A DNA stretch of 64,000 nucleotides from Actinomyces gaoshouyii (GTDB lineage: Bacteria; Actinomycetota; Actinomycetes; Actinomycetales; Actinomycetaceae): the NCBI RefSeq assembly GCF_002072175.1, contig NZ_MVIV01000002.1:1-64000 (forward strand). Reading direction: 5' to 3'. The notes beneath the pieces are model-generated. The model was not told where the DNA came from and did not search any database. It saw nothing but the letters and a program-made list of their open reading frames with translations. Of this stretch, positions 51,548-62,742 are shown piece by piece; within the stretch, counting starts at the first letter, position 1, and every line of letters begins with the position of its first letter. The translations under genes were made by a program, and so were the position numbers.

Positions 51548-53626
51548 TCAGGCTGCGGCCGCAGCCGCAGCCACCTTGCGGTGCCCGAGGCCCTTGAGGG
51601 CCACCACGAGCGCTGAGGTCACCGCCACGCCGGCGAGAATCGCCAGGAGGAAGCCCACCACGTTGGTGATGGCGAAGGCCACGAAGAGGCCGCCGTGGGG
51701 GGCACGGGAACCCACGTGCAGGGCCATGGTCAGCGCGCCGGTGACGGCACCGCCGGCCATGGTGGCCGGGATGATGCGCAGCGGGTCGGCGGCGGCGAAG
51801 GGGATGGCCCCCTCGGAGATGAAGGACAGGCCGAGCAGCCAGGCGCTGCGGCCGTTCTCGACCTCGGCCTTGGTGAACAGGCGGGGGCGCAGGAAGGTCG
51901 CCACGGAGACGGCCAGCGGCGGCACCATGCCGGCGGCCATGACGGCCGCCATGATCTCGAAGGAGGCGGTTGTCTGCGCGGATAGGCCGGCCGTGGCGAA
52001 GAGGTAGGCCGCCTTGTTGACGGGTCCGCCCAGGTCGAAGCACATCATGAGACCGAGGATGACGCCCAGGAGAATGGCCGAGCTGCCACCGGACATCGAG
52101 GTCAGCCCGTCCTGGAGGGAGGTCATGAGTGCCGCGAGCGGCCGGCCGAGCACGAGGTACATGAGCCCGCCCACGACCAGCGTGGTCCCCAGCGGGATGA
52201 CGACGACGGGCATGAGCCCGCGCAGCCAGCGGGGCACTGCGAGACCCGCGAGCCAGGCGGCGACGTAGCCGGCGAGGATGCCTCCCACAAGGCCGCCGAT
52301 GAAGCCGGAACCGACCGCGGTGGCCACGACGCCCATGGCGAAGCCGGGGGCGATGCCGGGGCGACCGGCCAGTCCGAAGGCGATGTAGCCGGCGAGCGCC
52401 GGGACGAGGAAGCCCATGGCGGCCTGACCGAGCATGAACAGCACGGAGCCGAGGTAGAGGAGCATCCCCGAATGGATGCCCTCGCCGACAATGGCCGTCG
52501 GCGGGTTGGTGAGCGAGTAGTCCTTGACCACCGAGGCCGCGATGGACTCGCTGGCGCCGTCGGGGGTGAGGGCGACGCCGTATCCGCCGAGCAGGAACCC
52601 CAGGGCGATGAGCAGACCGCCCGCCGCGACGAAGGGGATCATGTAGGACACGCCGGTCATGACGGCGCGCTGGAGGCGCCGGGCCCAGTGGACGGAGCCC
52701 TGGTCCTCCTCCGCGGCGTCCTGGCCGCCTGCGGCGTCGGCGGGGACGCGCTGGGCGGCGGGATCGTCGATGGCGGCGAGGGCCTGGTCGATGAGGCTCC
52801 CGGCATCGTTGACAGCGGCCTTGACGCCGACGTCGATGACCGGCTTGCCGGCGAAGCGCTCGCGCCCCTTGATGGGCAGGTCGTGGGCGAAGACGACGGC
52901 GTCGGCGCGCTTGATGAGCTCGGAGTCGAGGGCGTCGATCTTGCCCGAGCCCTGGCCCTCGATGCGCACGGTGATGCCGCGCTCGGCGCCCGCCTGCTCG
53001 AGGGCCTCGGCGGCCATGAAGGTGTGGGCGATGCCGGTGGGGCAGGAGGTGGCGCCGACGATGATGCGCTCGCCGGCGGGGGCAGCGGGAGCGGCGTGGG
53101 CGGGAGCGCTCGCCTCCTCGGCGCTGGCGCCGCCCTCGAGCAGCTCGGGCTGGACCTGTTCGGTGACCATGCGGACGACCTCCTCGGCGCTGCCCGCGCT
53201 GCGCAGGGCGTCGGTGAAGTCGGTGCGCATGAGGCCGCGGGCGAGCTTGGCGAGGAGCTTGAGGTGCATGTCATCGGCACCCGCGGGAGCGGCGATCATG
53301 AAGATGAGGTCGGCGGCCCGGCCGTCGGCGGCGCCGAAGTCCACCGGCTCGGCGAGGCGGGCGAATCCGAGGCTGGCGGCGAGCACGTGCTCGGAGCGGC
53401 AGTGCGGGATGGCGATGCCGCCGGGGATACCGGTGGGGGCGGTGGCCTCTCGGGCCAGGGCGTCGGATGCCAGGCCCTCGGGGGCGTCGGCCCGCCCGGC
53501 CCCCGCGACAACCCCGGCCAGGTAGGTGATGACGTCGCTCTTGTCGGCGCCGGGGCTGGCGTCGAGCGCGACGAGCTCGGGGACGATGAGCGGCGCGGTG
53601 CCGCCGGTGTCGATGGTCTCGGTCAT
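51548..53626 (-). CDS. fruA: PTS fructose transporter, IIABC fused
   Basis: Imports fructose and phosphorylates it to fructose 1-phosphate, using phosphate from PEP via enzyme I and HPr. The 692-residue protein has three domains in one chain. IIA (residues ~1-155) has the phospho-His in [11 protein letters not shown] (His75). IIB (~186-285) has the phospho-Cys in [14 protein letters not shown] (Cys195). IIC (~315-685) has about nine membrane segments, with GGEY-like VGEGIHSG and [12 protein letters not shown], the fructose IIC signature. ATG 53626 follows AAGGAAG. Last gene of deoR-fruK-fruA; 97 bases separate it from fruK. Enzyme I and HPr are not in the window. Confidence 0.95.
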   Translation of the reverse strand: MTETIDTGGTAPLIVPELVALDASPGADKSDVITYLAGVVAGAGRADAPEGLASDALAREATAPTGIPGGIAIPHCRSEHVLAASLGFARLAEPVDFGAADGRAADLIFMIAAPAGADDMHLKLLAKLARGLMRTDFTDALRSAGSAEEVVRMVTEQVQPELLEGGASAEEASAPAHAAPAAPAGERIIVGATSCPTGIAHTFMAAEALEQAGAERGITVRIEGQGSGKIDALDSELIKRADAVVFAHDLPIKGRERFAGKPVIDVGVKAAVNDAGSLIDQALAAIDDPAAQRVPADAAGGQDAAEEDQGSVHWARRLQRAVMTGVSYMIPFVAAGGLLIALGFLLGGYGVALTPDGASESIAASVVKDYSLTNPPTAIVGEGIHSGMLLYLGSVLFMLGQAAMGFLVPALAGYIAFGLAGRPGIAPGFAMGVVATAVGSGFIGGLVGGILAGYVAAWLAGLAVPRWLRGLMPVVVIPLGTTLVVGGLMYLVLGRPLAALMTSLQDGLTSMSGGSSAILLGVILGLMMCFDLGGPVNKAAYLFATAGLSAQTTASFEIMAAVMAAGMVPPLAVSVATFLRPRLFTKAEVENGRSAWLLGLSFISEGAIPFAAADPLRIIPATMAGGAVTGALTMALHVGSRAPHGGLFVAFAITNVVGFLLAILAGVAVTSALVVALKGLGHRKVAAAAAAA

Positions 53627-53723
53627 AGTGCTTCCTTGGATCGGTCGGTGCCGGGGATGCCGGCGGATCGGGTCATCGGGTCGTGGGGCGCCGGTGGTCG
53701 GGCTCGGTCTCGCAGCCGAACGC

Positions 53724-54728
53724 TCAGGCGAGCCGGGTGACGGCTGGCGGGGCTCCCGGCAGATCGGCGGGGGTGGGCAGGGTGGTTCCGGGCAGGGAGG
53801 CGGCGGCGGAGCCGTAGAGCATGGCGGTGGCCAGGCGCTCGGCGGGGCCGTCCCCGCGGGTGTCGGCCAGGACGTAACCGGCGACGGAGGAGTCGCCCGC
53901 GCCGACGGTGGAGACGACGTCGATGGCCGGAGCCGGGCAGTGCCAGGCGCCCTCGGCGGTCACGAGGACCCCCCCGGCGGGCCCGAGGGTGGCCATGACG
54001 GCGGTGACACCGCGGTCGACGAGGACGCGGGCGGCGTCGACGACGGGGGCGAGATCCCCGGCGAGGGCGCCGTCCTCCAGGGCCATGGCGCGCTCGGCAG
54101 GCAGTCCGGCGAGCTGGCCGAGCTCCTCGCCGTTGGGCTTGATGAGGTCGGGGGCGGCCTCCGGCAGGGCGGCTGCCAGGGCGGCGAGCGGGGCGTCCGA
54201 GGTGTCGACGGCGATGCTCACCCCCGTGGGGCGCAGCAGCGCGACGAGGCGGGCGTACCAGTCGGTGGGGGCGCCGGGCGGCAAGGAGCCCGACAGGATC
54301 GCCCATTGGGAGCCGTCGTCCCCGACCGAGCCGCCCCCGGCCCTGACGGCCGCGAGCAGAGCCTCCTCGATGGCGGCGCGCTCGGGCCGGCCCAGCTCGG
54401 CGCCGGGCTCGTTGATCTTGGTGGTGGTGCCGTCGGGCTCGGTGACGGCGGTGTTGACGCGCGCGGTGCCCGGCACGGTGACGGGGGCGACGGTCAGGCC
54501 GGGCTGTGCGACGGCCTCGAGGGCGACCCGCAGGGGGTCGTGCTCGGCGGCGGGCAGGACCGTGGTGGCCTTCAGGCCGGAGGAGACCAGGACGCGGGCG
54601 ACGTTGACGCCCTTGCCACCGGGGTCGGTGACGACGCTGGTCAGACGGTTGACGCCGCCGCGCACGAGAGGCCCGGGCAGGGCGACGGTGCGGTCGAGCG
54701 AGGGATTGGGCGTGAGCGTGACGATCAT
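53724..54728 (-). CDS. fruK: 1-Phosphofructokinase
   Basis: Phosphorylates fructose 1-phosphate to fructose 1,6-bisphosphate, the step after the fructose PTS. The 334-residue PfkB-family kinase has MIVTLTPNPSLDRTVALPG at the N-terminus, the GGKGVNVARVLVSSG substrate loop, and the C-terminal VSTVGAGDSSVAGYVLA with the catalytic Asp. The ATG overlaps the deoR stop as ATGA. The order deoR-fruK-fruA is standard for Actinobacteria. Substrate could include tagatose phosphate, but neighbourhood favours fructose. Confidence 0.95.
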   Translation of the reverse strand: MIVTLTPNPSLDRTVALPGPLVRGGVNRLTSVVTDPGGKGVNVARVLVSSGLKATTVLPAAEHDPLRVALEAVAQPGLTVAPVTVPGTARVNTAVTEPDGTTTKINEPGAELGRPERAAIEEALLAAVRAGGGSVGDDGSQWAILSGSLPPGAPTDWYARLVALLRPTGVSIAVDTSDAPLAALAAALPEAAPDLIKPNGEELGQLAGLPAERAMALEDGALAGDLAPVVDAARVLVDRGVTAVMATLGPAGGVLVTAEGAWHCPAPAIDVVSTVGAGDSSVAGYVLADTRGDGPAERLATAMLYGSAAASLPGTTLPTPADLPGAPPAVTRLA

Positions 54729-55495
54729 GCGATGCGGACCTCGGTTCCTGTGGTGGACAGATGACTGGCCAGAGAGTCGGGCAGGGGGGCGTTGGTGATG
54801 AGGAGGTCGACGTCGGCGGTGTCGGCGAAGGAGACGAGGTGCTCCTGCCCGATCTTGGAGGCGTCCGCCAGGGCGAGGACGCGGCGCCCGGCTCCCACCA
54901 TGGCGCGCTTGACGGCCGCTTCGTCCGGGTCGGGCGTGGACAGCCCGTGCTCGGCGCTGATCCCATTGGCGCCCAGGACGGTGGCGTCGGCCCTCAGGTG
55001 GGCGAGGGCGTCGAGAGCCTCCGGGCCGACGGCGGCCTGCGTCATGCCGCGGACCTGCCCCCCCAGGACGCGCACACTGATGCCCTCCCGGGGGGCGAGG
55101 AGGGAGGCGATGAGCAGGGAGTCGGTGATGACGCGCAGGTCGAGGCCCGTGGGCAGGAGGCGGGCGAGCGCGGCGGTGGTGGTCCCGGCGTCGAGGAGGA
55201 GGCTCATCCCCCTGCCCGGCTCCAGGGCATCGAGGGCCGCCGCAGCGATGGCGGCCTTGGCGGGGGCGTCCGCGAGCTCGCGCTCGGCGACGCCGGTCTC
55301 GGGGGAGGCGCTGACGGGGGCCGGGACAGCACCGCCGTGGACCTTGCGCAGGGCCCCGGCGCGGTCGAGGGCGCCGAGATCGCGGCGAATGGTCTCGACG
55401 GTCACGCCGTAGCGGGTGGCGAGCTCGGTGACGTGGACGCGGCCCTCGCGCGCGACGGCCGCGACGATGCCCGCTTGGCGTTGCTCGACGTTCAC
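54725..55495 (-). CDS. DeoR-family transcriptional regulator of the fructose operon
   Basis: A 256-residue repressor. The N-terminal helix-turn-helix is HVTELATRYGVTVETIRRDLGALDRAGALRKVHGGA, a standard DeoR start. The effector domain has LLLDAGTTTAALARLL and ILGANGISAEHGLSTPD-like VLGANGISAEHGLSTPDPDE, which bind sugar phosphates. It is expected to respond to fructose 1-phosphate. First gene of the operon, so likely autoregulated; the 40-bp palindrome 37 bases upstream of its ATG is the most striking operator candidate. ATG 55495 has GAGGAGGG upstream. Confidence 0.92.
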   Translation of the reverse strand: MNVEQRQAGIVAAVAREGRVHVTELATRYGVTVETIRRDLGALDRAGALRKVHGGAVPAPVSASPETGVAERELADAPAKAAIAAAALDALEPGRGMSLLLDAGTTTAALARLLPTGLDLRVITDSLLIASLLAPREGISVRVLGGQVRGMTQAAVGPEALDALAHLRADATVLGANGISAEHGLSTPDPDEAAVKRAMVGAGRRVLALADASKIGQEHLVSFADTADVDLLITNAPLPDSLASHLSTTGTEVRIA

Positions 55496-55531
55496 GCTGC
55501 CCTCCTCGACGACACTGTCCCGGATGCCCTG

Positions 55532-55571
55532 GAGCCCATATCAATGCCCGAACGGGCATTGATATGGGCTC
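55532..55571. promoter_or_regulatory. Perfect 40-bp palindrome in the fructose operon leader
   Basis: Arms GAGCCCATATCAATGCCCG (55532-55550) and its exact complement (55553-55571) are separated only by AA. It lies 37 bases upstream of the deoR start. As DNA it could be a double operator for the DeoR regulator; as RNA it would form a very stable leader hairpin. The sequence is otherwise unique in the window. Confidence 0.7.
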
Positions 55572-55596
55572 AATAAGCCCTAACAAGCACAATCGT

Positions 55597-55624
55597 ACGC
55601 CCGCTCGGGCGTCACGTCACGTGA
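55597..55624. promoter_or_regulatory. Two short perfect palindromes beside the 40-bp palindrome
   Basis: ACGCCCG-CT-CGGGCGT (55597-55612) and TCACGTGA (55617-55624) follow each other 25 bases further upstream from deoR. They sit in an AT-richer stretch that must hold the operon's promoter. Together with the large palindrome they make a compact regulatory region. Confidence 0.5.
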
Positions 55625-55653
55625 TCTACACCATATCCTAGCCGAGCCCGCGC

Positions 55654-55693
55654 GACGGCGCCCGCCACCTGCGGGCAGGTGGCGGGCGCCGTC
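55654..55693 (-). terminator. Hairpin terminator of gdhA
   Basis: A perfect 19-bp stem (55654-55672 with 55675-55693) around two central bases. It begins 48 bases past the gdhA stop on the minus strand. Confidence 0.75.
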
Positions 55694-55741
55694 AAGAGTC
55701 GGAGCCGGCGGCGCGGGGCCGCCGATCCAGCGGGGCGGGAC

Positions 55742-57106
<1,365 letters not shown>

Positions 57107-57284
57107 TCATAAAAGGCACCGTGCTTCTGCCCCGGTGCCGGATTCAAGCGTCCCATCGCCACATTTCGCTGAGATGAATGATCTCACTCAGTGACTTCTC
57201 TGCGGCGCGGGCCACAGTCCTCGCGTCGGGGCGCCCCCGCCAGGGCCAGTCGGCGCGCTGTCCCGGGGCCTCGATGGAAAGAGA

Positions 57285-57318
57285 GGTGGGGCCGCCCCCG
57301 CGAGGAGGCGGCCCCACC
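57285..57318 (-). terminator. Hairpin terminator after the glycogen-debranching gene
   Basis: Arms GGTGGGGCCGCC (57285-57296) and GGCGGCCCCACC (57307-57318) pair perfectly with a 10-base loop. It lies about 43 bases past the stop at 57361. The remaining gap up to gdhA contains no recognisable gene. Confidence 0.75.
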
Positions 57319-57360
57319 ACCGCGGCCCCCGGACCCGCCCGGGATCATGCGCCGGTCGGC

Positions 57361-59708
57361 TCAGGCCTTGGCTGCGTGGACGACGACCACCGACCAGGGC
57401 GCGACGACGACCTCGCCGTCGAGCACCTGCCCGGTCCCCTCGGGCCAGTAGTTGCACTCGGGCTCGGCCCAGGCGGCGGTGTCGGCGATCCGCCGCCACT
57501 GGGCGCCTCCCTCGTCGCCGGGCACCTCGAAGACAACGGCGTCGCCGGCCATGTTGATCATGGCGCAGAAGGCCTCGTCGGGGGCGTCGATGACGACTCG
57601 CAGGGCGCGGTCGCCCTCCTGCGGGGAGCCGGCTCCGGCCGGGGCGCGGAAGAGGTAGGAGACGTCGTCGCCGCCGACCTGGTCATCGCCCCAGGAGGCC
57701 TGGCGCAGGGCGGGGTGGTCATGGCGCAGGCCCATGAGGAAGCACGCGAAGCGGAAGAGCGGATTGACATTCTCGCTGGGCGCGTCGAAGGTGCCGAGGT
57801 TGTCGTGGTACGAAGCCTCGACGTCGGCCTCGACGGGGACGCCCTGGGGGGCGCTCGTGGGCACCATCGCGTAGTTGGTGCGCATGGCGACGGTGTCGAT
57901 GGCCCACGGGTTGTTGTTGCCGTTCTGGGTGTGGCCCATCTCGTCGCCGGCCACGACCATGGGCACGCCGCGCGAGAGCATGAGGATCGCCCAGAAGTTG
58001 CGCAGGCGCTGGCGGCGCAGGACATGGTCGCCGCCGGAGTCCCAGGACATGTTGTCGTCGTTGCCGCCGTCGGAGGGGCCGAAGGGGGCGGGCAGGGCGT
58101 TGTTCTTGGCGGGGTAGCTCACGAGGTCGGCGAGGTTGAAGCCGTCGTGGGCCACGACGAAGTTGACGGACTTCCGGAGACCGCCATTGTCGTCGAAGTG
58201 GTGGTAGTCGCCATTGACGACATCGATGAAGGCCCCGGTATTGCCGTCCCCCTTGGCGAAGCGGCGCACGGCGTCGCGGTAGCGGCCGTTCCATTCGCCC
58301 CAGCCGCGCGGGAAGTTGCCGACCTCGTAGCCCCACAGGTCCCAGGCCTCGGCGATGACCTCGATGTCCTGCTCGGAGGCGAGGTCGGCGATGCCGGTGA
58401 GCAGCGGGTGCTCGTTGAAGAAGCGCTTGAGACTGCCCCAGTCGTCGGCGGCGGCCTCAGCGGGCATGCGGCCCAGCACGGTGGCCAGGTCGAAGCGGAA
58501 GCCGTCCACTCCCATCGTCGTGCACCAGTAGCGCAGCGAGTCCAGCACGAGTTGGCGGGCCACCGGGGAGGAGTAGTTGATCTGGTTGGAGGTGCCGGTG
58601 GCGCCGTCGACGAGGATCTTGTCGGTCGTCATCTGGTAGTACTCGGCGGTCGCGAAGCCGCCCAGGCTGGTGAAGCCGACGGTGTTCACGTCGCCGCCCC
58701 AGTTGCCGCCCTCGGCGGTATGGTTGTAGACGACGTCGAGGTAGACCTCGATGCCGGCGGCGTGGAAGGCGTCGACCATCTCGGTGAACTCACGGGTGGG
58801 GCCGCCCCAGCCCTTGTCCGCGGAGTACTGGCGGTTGGGGGCGAAGAAGGACAGGGTCATGTAGCCCCAGGCGTTGGTCTTGCCCTCGCGCCCGGACTCC
58901 GAGGCGTTGGTCTCGTGGACGGGAAGGAGCTCGACGGCGGTGAAGCCGGCGGCCTTGAGGTAGGGGGCGAGCATGCCGGCCCCCTTATAGGTGCCCTGGT
59001 ACTCGGCGGGGATATCCGCGACGTCCTCGAAGCCGGACTCGCCGGCGAGTAGGTCGCGCAGGCGCGCGGCGGAGGGATGCCCGGTCAGGTGCTTGACGCT
59101 GGCCTCGTAGACGATGGCCTGCTCGGCGGGCAGGTGGGGTTTGGGGGCGGTGGCGGCATGGGCGGCGTCCTCGGGCAGGACGACACCCTTGGGGGCGTAG
59201 GGGGCGGTGTCGATCTGGCGACGCGGGACGGTGGCGCCGGCAATCTCGATCTCGTCGCCGCCGGTGCCGAAGAAGCCGTCGTTGACGCCGTAATCGTCCA
59301 GGCGATCGGTGTAGACGGTATGGGTGATCTCATGGGAGTAGGGGTCGAAGAGGACCTTGTTGGGGTTGAAGCGGTTGCCCTGCTCATCGAGGTCGGCGAG
59401 GAAGCCAATGGCGGAGCCGGGCGTCCAGGCGGGGTCGTAGGGCCAGTTGGGCCCCCAGGCGCGCCAGCCGAGGAGGGCACCGGCCTCGAGGCCGGCGATC
59501 TGGGCGCGCCAGACACCGTCCTCGCCGCGCGCGGGCAGGAAGGTGCTCGACGCCGTCGCCCCGAGGGCCTCGGGGTAGACCTCGAGTTGGAGCCGGGTGG
59601 CGGCGGGGCGTGGACGGCCACCGTGACCCCATCGGGGCCGAGGTGGGTTCCGAGCGGCCAGGTTGCGCTCGCCCAGGCGGGTTCATTGACGGCAATGGGT
59701 TGAGACAT
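57361..59708 (-). pseudogene. glgX: Glycogen debranching enzyme (GlgX/isoamylase-like), one-base frameshift
   Basis: A GH13 debranching enzyme that would remove alpha-1,6 branches of glycogen. An ATG at 59708 starts MSQPIAVNEPAWASATWPLG and ends in VAVHAPPPP, while the reading that continues the family (RLQLEVYPEALGATASS onward) is one frame away. Restoring one extra C in the run complementary to G's at 59605-59608 gives VHAPAATRLQLEVY, a continuous protein of ~780 residues. Catalytic motifs are intact: nucleophile in GVDGFRFDLATVLG, acid in EVIAEAWDLW, and FVVAHDGFNLADLVSYP. So the gene is either a pseudogene, phase-variable through the short homopolymer, or a sequencing error. A re-start at ATG 58974 would lack the N-terminal domain. 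Confidence 0.85.
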
Positions 59709-59820
59709 GAGGTCGAGTCCGCCATCACCGCCTGGGAGCCCGCTGTGGGGGGCGGCGCCGGTCCAGCCCGAACCGGGCAGGCCCAGACCGCACCTGCACC
59801 CAGAAGAGCCTGAAGACCAC

Positions 59821-60087
59821 CTACACCGTCATGAATATGATGGCGGAAACGATGATGGCGACCGCAAAGGTCGCGGCATAAACGAACAATCGCCGGGACC
59901 TCTTCCACCGCCCCCTGCCAGCACCGCCCACCATCATCCTTGAGAATAACTCGGAAAAGGCCAGTATCACCAGAAAGGAGAGAATCCACGCCCACCACGG
60001 AATGCCGCGATTGAAGAGCATCACAACCGCAGTGATGGACGCAGCCAGCAGTGCGTTATACCCATGGTTCACACGAGGTTGGGACAT
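59821..60087 (-). CDS. Small two- to three-segment membrane protein, AT-richer than neighbours
   Basis: An 88-residue protein with hydrophobic stretches ALLAASITAVVMLFN, WWAWILSFLVILAFSELF and FVYAATFAVAIIVSAIIFM, separated by a basic loop (RGRWKRSRRL). I do not recognise the family. ATG 60087 is chosen over an upstream start because AAGGG lies ahead of it. Its base composition is visibly less GC-rich than adjacent genes, which suggests horizontal acquisition. It lies alone between glgX and purL. Confidence 0.5.
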   Translation of the reverse strand: MSQPRVNHGYNALLAASITAVVMLFNRGIPWWAWILSFLVILAFSELFSRMMVGGAGRGRWKRSRRLFVYAATFAVAIIVSAIIFMTV

Positions 60088-60185
60088 AATTTGGACCCTT
60101 AACAAGAAATTGCGGTCACAAGAGCTCCCCCTGCGGCCTCACAGGCGGAAGCCGTAGCAATGCCCGCATCGGGGTGGCGAGTCCA

Positions 60186-62567
60186 CTAGAAGAGCGCGGG
60201 GAGGGTAGCCTCCACACCGTCACGCAGCTCGGCGAGATCGAGCATGAGCGGGCGACCGGCACCGCCGTCGGTCAGCAGGTCCGTGCCGGTGACGACGAGC
60301 ATGTCCCCGCCGGTGGTGCCGATGCGCGCCCACGGCACGCCCTCGGCGCCCGCGGCGGCCTCCACCACCGGCACGGCGGCCTCGTGGACGGCCACGAGCG
60401 CGCGCGCCCCGGACTCGGAGAACAGGGCGGTGACGTCGTCGACGCCGTCGCGACTCGCGATGGGGGCCAGATCCACGCTGGCCCCCACGCCGAATCGCAG
60501 CGCCGAGTCGACCAGGGTCTGGATGAGACCACCCGTCGAGCAGTCGTGGGCGGCGCGCACCAGCCGAGAGCCGTCGGGCAGGTCCGCCTCGCTCAGCGCG
60601 AGGAGCACCCGCCCCAGGGCCATCTCCGCCTCGAGGTCCACCTTCGGGGGCAGCCCGCCGAGGTGGTCGTGGACGACGCGCGTCCAGGCCGAGCCGTCGA
60701 GCTCATCGGCGGTGGCGCCCAGGGCGATGATCGCCAGGCCCTCCTCGTGCCAGCCCGAGGGGTTGGCACGGCGCACGTCGTCCATGACGCCCAGGACGCC
60801 GACGACGGGCGTGGGGTTGATGGAGGAGTCGATGAGCCCCTTGACCTTGCCGTGAGAGTTGTACAGCGAGACGTTGCCGCCGGTGACGGGCACGCCCATC
60901 TGCCGGCAGGCGTCGGCCAGGCCGGTAATGGCCTCGACGAGCTGCCACATGGCGTCGGGGTCCTCCGGGGAGCCGAAGTTGAGGCAGTCGGTGACGGCCC
61001 GCGGGGTGGCGCCCACCGTGCACACGTTGCGGTAGGACTCGGCCAGCGCCTGGGCCGCGCCGGTGGCCGGGTCGAGCTTGGTGAAGCGCCCGTTGGCGTC
61101 GGTGGCGATGGCCACGCCCCGGCCAGTGGCCTCGTCGACGCGGACGACGCCGGCGTCGTCGGGCTGGGCCAGGGCGGTGTTGCCCCGCACGAAGCGGTCG
61201 TACTGGTCGGTGACCCAGGCGGTGGAGGCCTGGTTGACATCGGTGACGACGGCGAGCACCTGCTCGGTGAGCTCGGCCGCCGTGGCCGGGCGCGCCAGGC
61301 GGTCGGAGGAGTCCGCGTTGAGGCCATCCTGCCAGGCAGGGCGGGAGTAGGGGCGGTCGTAGGTGGGGCCCTCGTGGGCGACGGTGCGCGGGTCGACGTC
61401 GACGATGCGCTCACCGAAGTGGTCGATGGTCAGGCGGCCGGAGCCATTGACCTCGCCGATGACGGCGGCCTCGACGTCCCACTTGTCGATGACGGCCATG
61501 AAGTCGTCGAGCCGCTCGGGGGCGACGACGGCCATCATGCGCTCCTGGGACTCGCTCATGAGGATCTCGCCGGCGGTGAGCGACGGGTCGCGCAGGAGGA
61601 CCTTCTCGAGGTCGACGTGCATGCCGCCGTCGCCGTTGGAGGCCAGCTCGCTCGTGGCGCAGGAGATGCCGGCGGCGCCCAGGTCCTGAATGCCGAGGAC
61701 GAGGTCGGCGTCGAACAGGTCGAGGCAGCACTCGATGAGGACCTTCTCCATGAAGGGGTCGCCCACCTGGACGCTGGGGCGCTTGGCCGGCATGCCGTCC
61801 TCGAAGGACTCGCTGGCCAGGATGGAGGCGCCGCCGATGCCGTCGCCGCCGGTGCGCGCGCCGAAGAGGATGACCTTGTTGCCCGCGCCGGAGGCGTTGG
61901 CCAGGTGGATGTCCTCGTGGCGCAGGACCCCCACGCACAGGGCGTTGACGAGGGGGTTCTCCTGGTAGGAGGGGTCGAACTCGGTCTCGCCGCCGATGTT
62001 GGGCAGGCCCAGGCAGTTGCCGTACCCGCCCACACCTGCCACGACGCCGTGCACGACGCGGGCGGTGTCGGGGTGGTCCGCGGCACCGAAGCGCAGCTGG
62101 TCCATGACGGCCACGGGCCGCGCGCCCATGGAGATGATGTCGCGGACGATCCCGCCCACGCCGGTCGCGGCGCCCTGGTAGGGCTCGACGAAGCTCGGGT
62201 GGTTGTGGGACTCGACCTTGTAGGTCACGGCCCAGCCGTCGCCGATGTCGACGACGCCGGCGTTCTCCCCCATGCCGACCAGCAGGTGCTCGCGCATCTC
62301 GGGGGTGACCTTGGCGCCGAACTGCTTGAGGTGGATCTTGGAGGACTTGTAGGAGCAGTGCTCGGACCACATGACGGAGTACATGGCGAGCTCGGCGGCC
62401 GTGGGGCGGCGACCGAGGAGGCGCTTGATGCCCTCGTACTCGTCGGCCTTGAGGCCGAGCTCGGCCCAGGGCATCGCCTGATCGGGCGTTGCCGCGGCGT
62501 CGGCGACGGTGTCGGGGTGCTCGACGGGACGGGGGGCGGTCTCGGCGGTGCGGGCTGTGTGAGCCAT
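60186..62567 (-). CDS. purL: Phosphoribosylformylglycinamidine synthase subunit PurL
   Basis: Fourth step of purine synthesis: converts FGAR to FGAM with glutamine-derived ammonia. The 793-residue protein is the small-PurL type needing separate PurQ and PurS partners. Motifs include [16 protein letters not shown] near residue 60, [27 protein letters not shown], and later [20 protein letters not shown] 62567 follows GGAGCA and gives the expected N-terminus [12 protein letters not shown]. PurQ/PurS are not next to it here; purF and purM lie 16-20 kb away. A small gap precedes the plus-strand glycosyltransferase. Confidence 0.95.
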   Translation of the reverse strand: MAHTARTAETAPRPVEHPDTVADAAATPDQAMPWAELGLKADEYEGIKRLLGRRPTAAELAMYSVMWSEHCSYKSSKIHLKQFGAKVTPEMREHLLVGMGENAGVVDIGDGWAVTYKVESHNHPSFVEPYQGAATGVGGIVRDIISMGARPVAVMDQLRFGAADHPDTARVVHGVVAGVGGYGNCLGLPNIGGETEFDPSYQENPLVNALCVGVLRHEDIHLANASGAGNKVILFGARTGGDGIGGASILASESFEDGMPAKRPSVQVGDPFMEKVLIECCLDLFDADLVLGIQDLGAAGISCATSELASNGDGGMHVDLEKVLLRDPSLTAGEILMSESQERMMAVVAPERLDDFMAVIDKWDVEAAVIGEVNGSGRLTIDHFGERIVDVDPRTVAHEGPTYDRPYSRPAWQDGLNADSSDRLARPATAAELTEQVLAVVTDVNQASTAWVTDQYDRFVRGNTALAQPDDAGVVRVDEATGRGVAIATDANGRFTKLDPATGAAQALAESYRNVCTVGATPRAVTDCLNFGSPEDPDAMWQLVEAITGLADACRQMGVPVTGGNVSLYNSHGKVKGLIDSSINPTPVVGVLGVMDDVRRANPSGWHEEGLAIIALGATADELDGSAWTRVVHDHLGGLPPKVDLEAEMALGRVLLALSEADLPDGSRLVRAAHDCSTGGLIQTLVDSALRFGVGASVDLAPIASRDGVDDVTALFSESGARALVAVHEAAVPVVEAAAGAEGVPWARIGTTGGDMLVVTGTDLLTDGGAGRPLMLDLAELRDGVEATLPALF

Positions 62568-62742
62568 GCGACTGCTCCTGGGGGTGGGCGGGAGGGTGCC
62601 GCGCCTGAGGATACTCGGCGGGTGGGGGCGAGCGGCCATGAGTCCCCCAGGTGAGCCGGCCGGCGAGCACGATCCGCGATTCGAGACGAAGACGCGCCCC
62701 AAAGGTGCGGCCTCTCACACGCGGAGAGGGCAAGATCGTGCC

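Noticed and set aside
55532-55571. 40-bp palindrome as a terminator of an upstream gene
   Set aside because: On the minus strand gdhA ends at its own hairpin at 55654-55693, so a second terminator just ahead of the deoR start is unnecessary; a regulatory role fits better.
57361-59708. Programmed ribosomal frameshift in glgX
   Set aside because: The shift occurs at a short homopolymer without a recognisable slippery heptamer, stop codon or downstream stimulator, so mutation, phase variation or read error are simpler.
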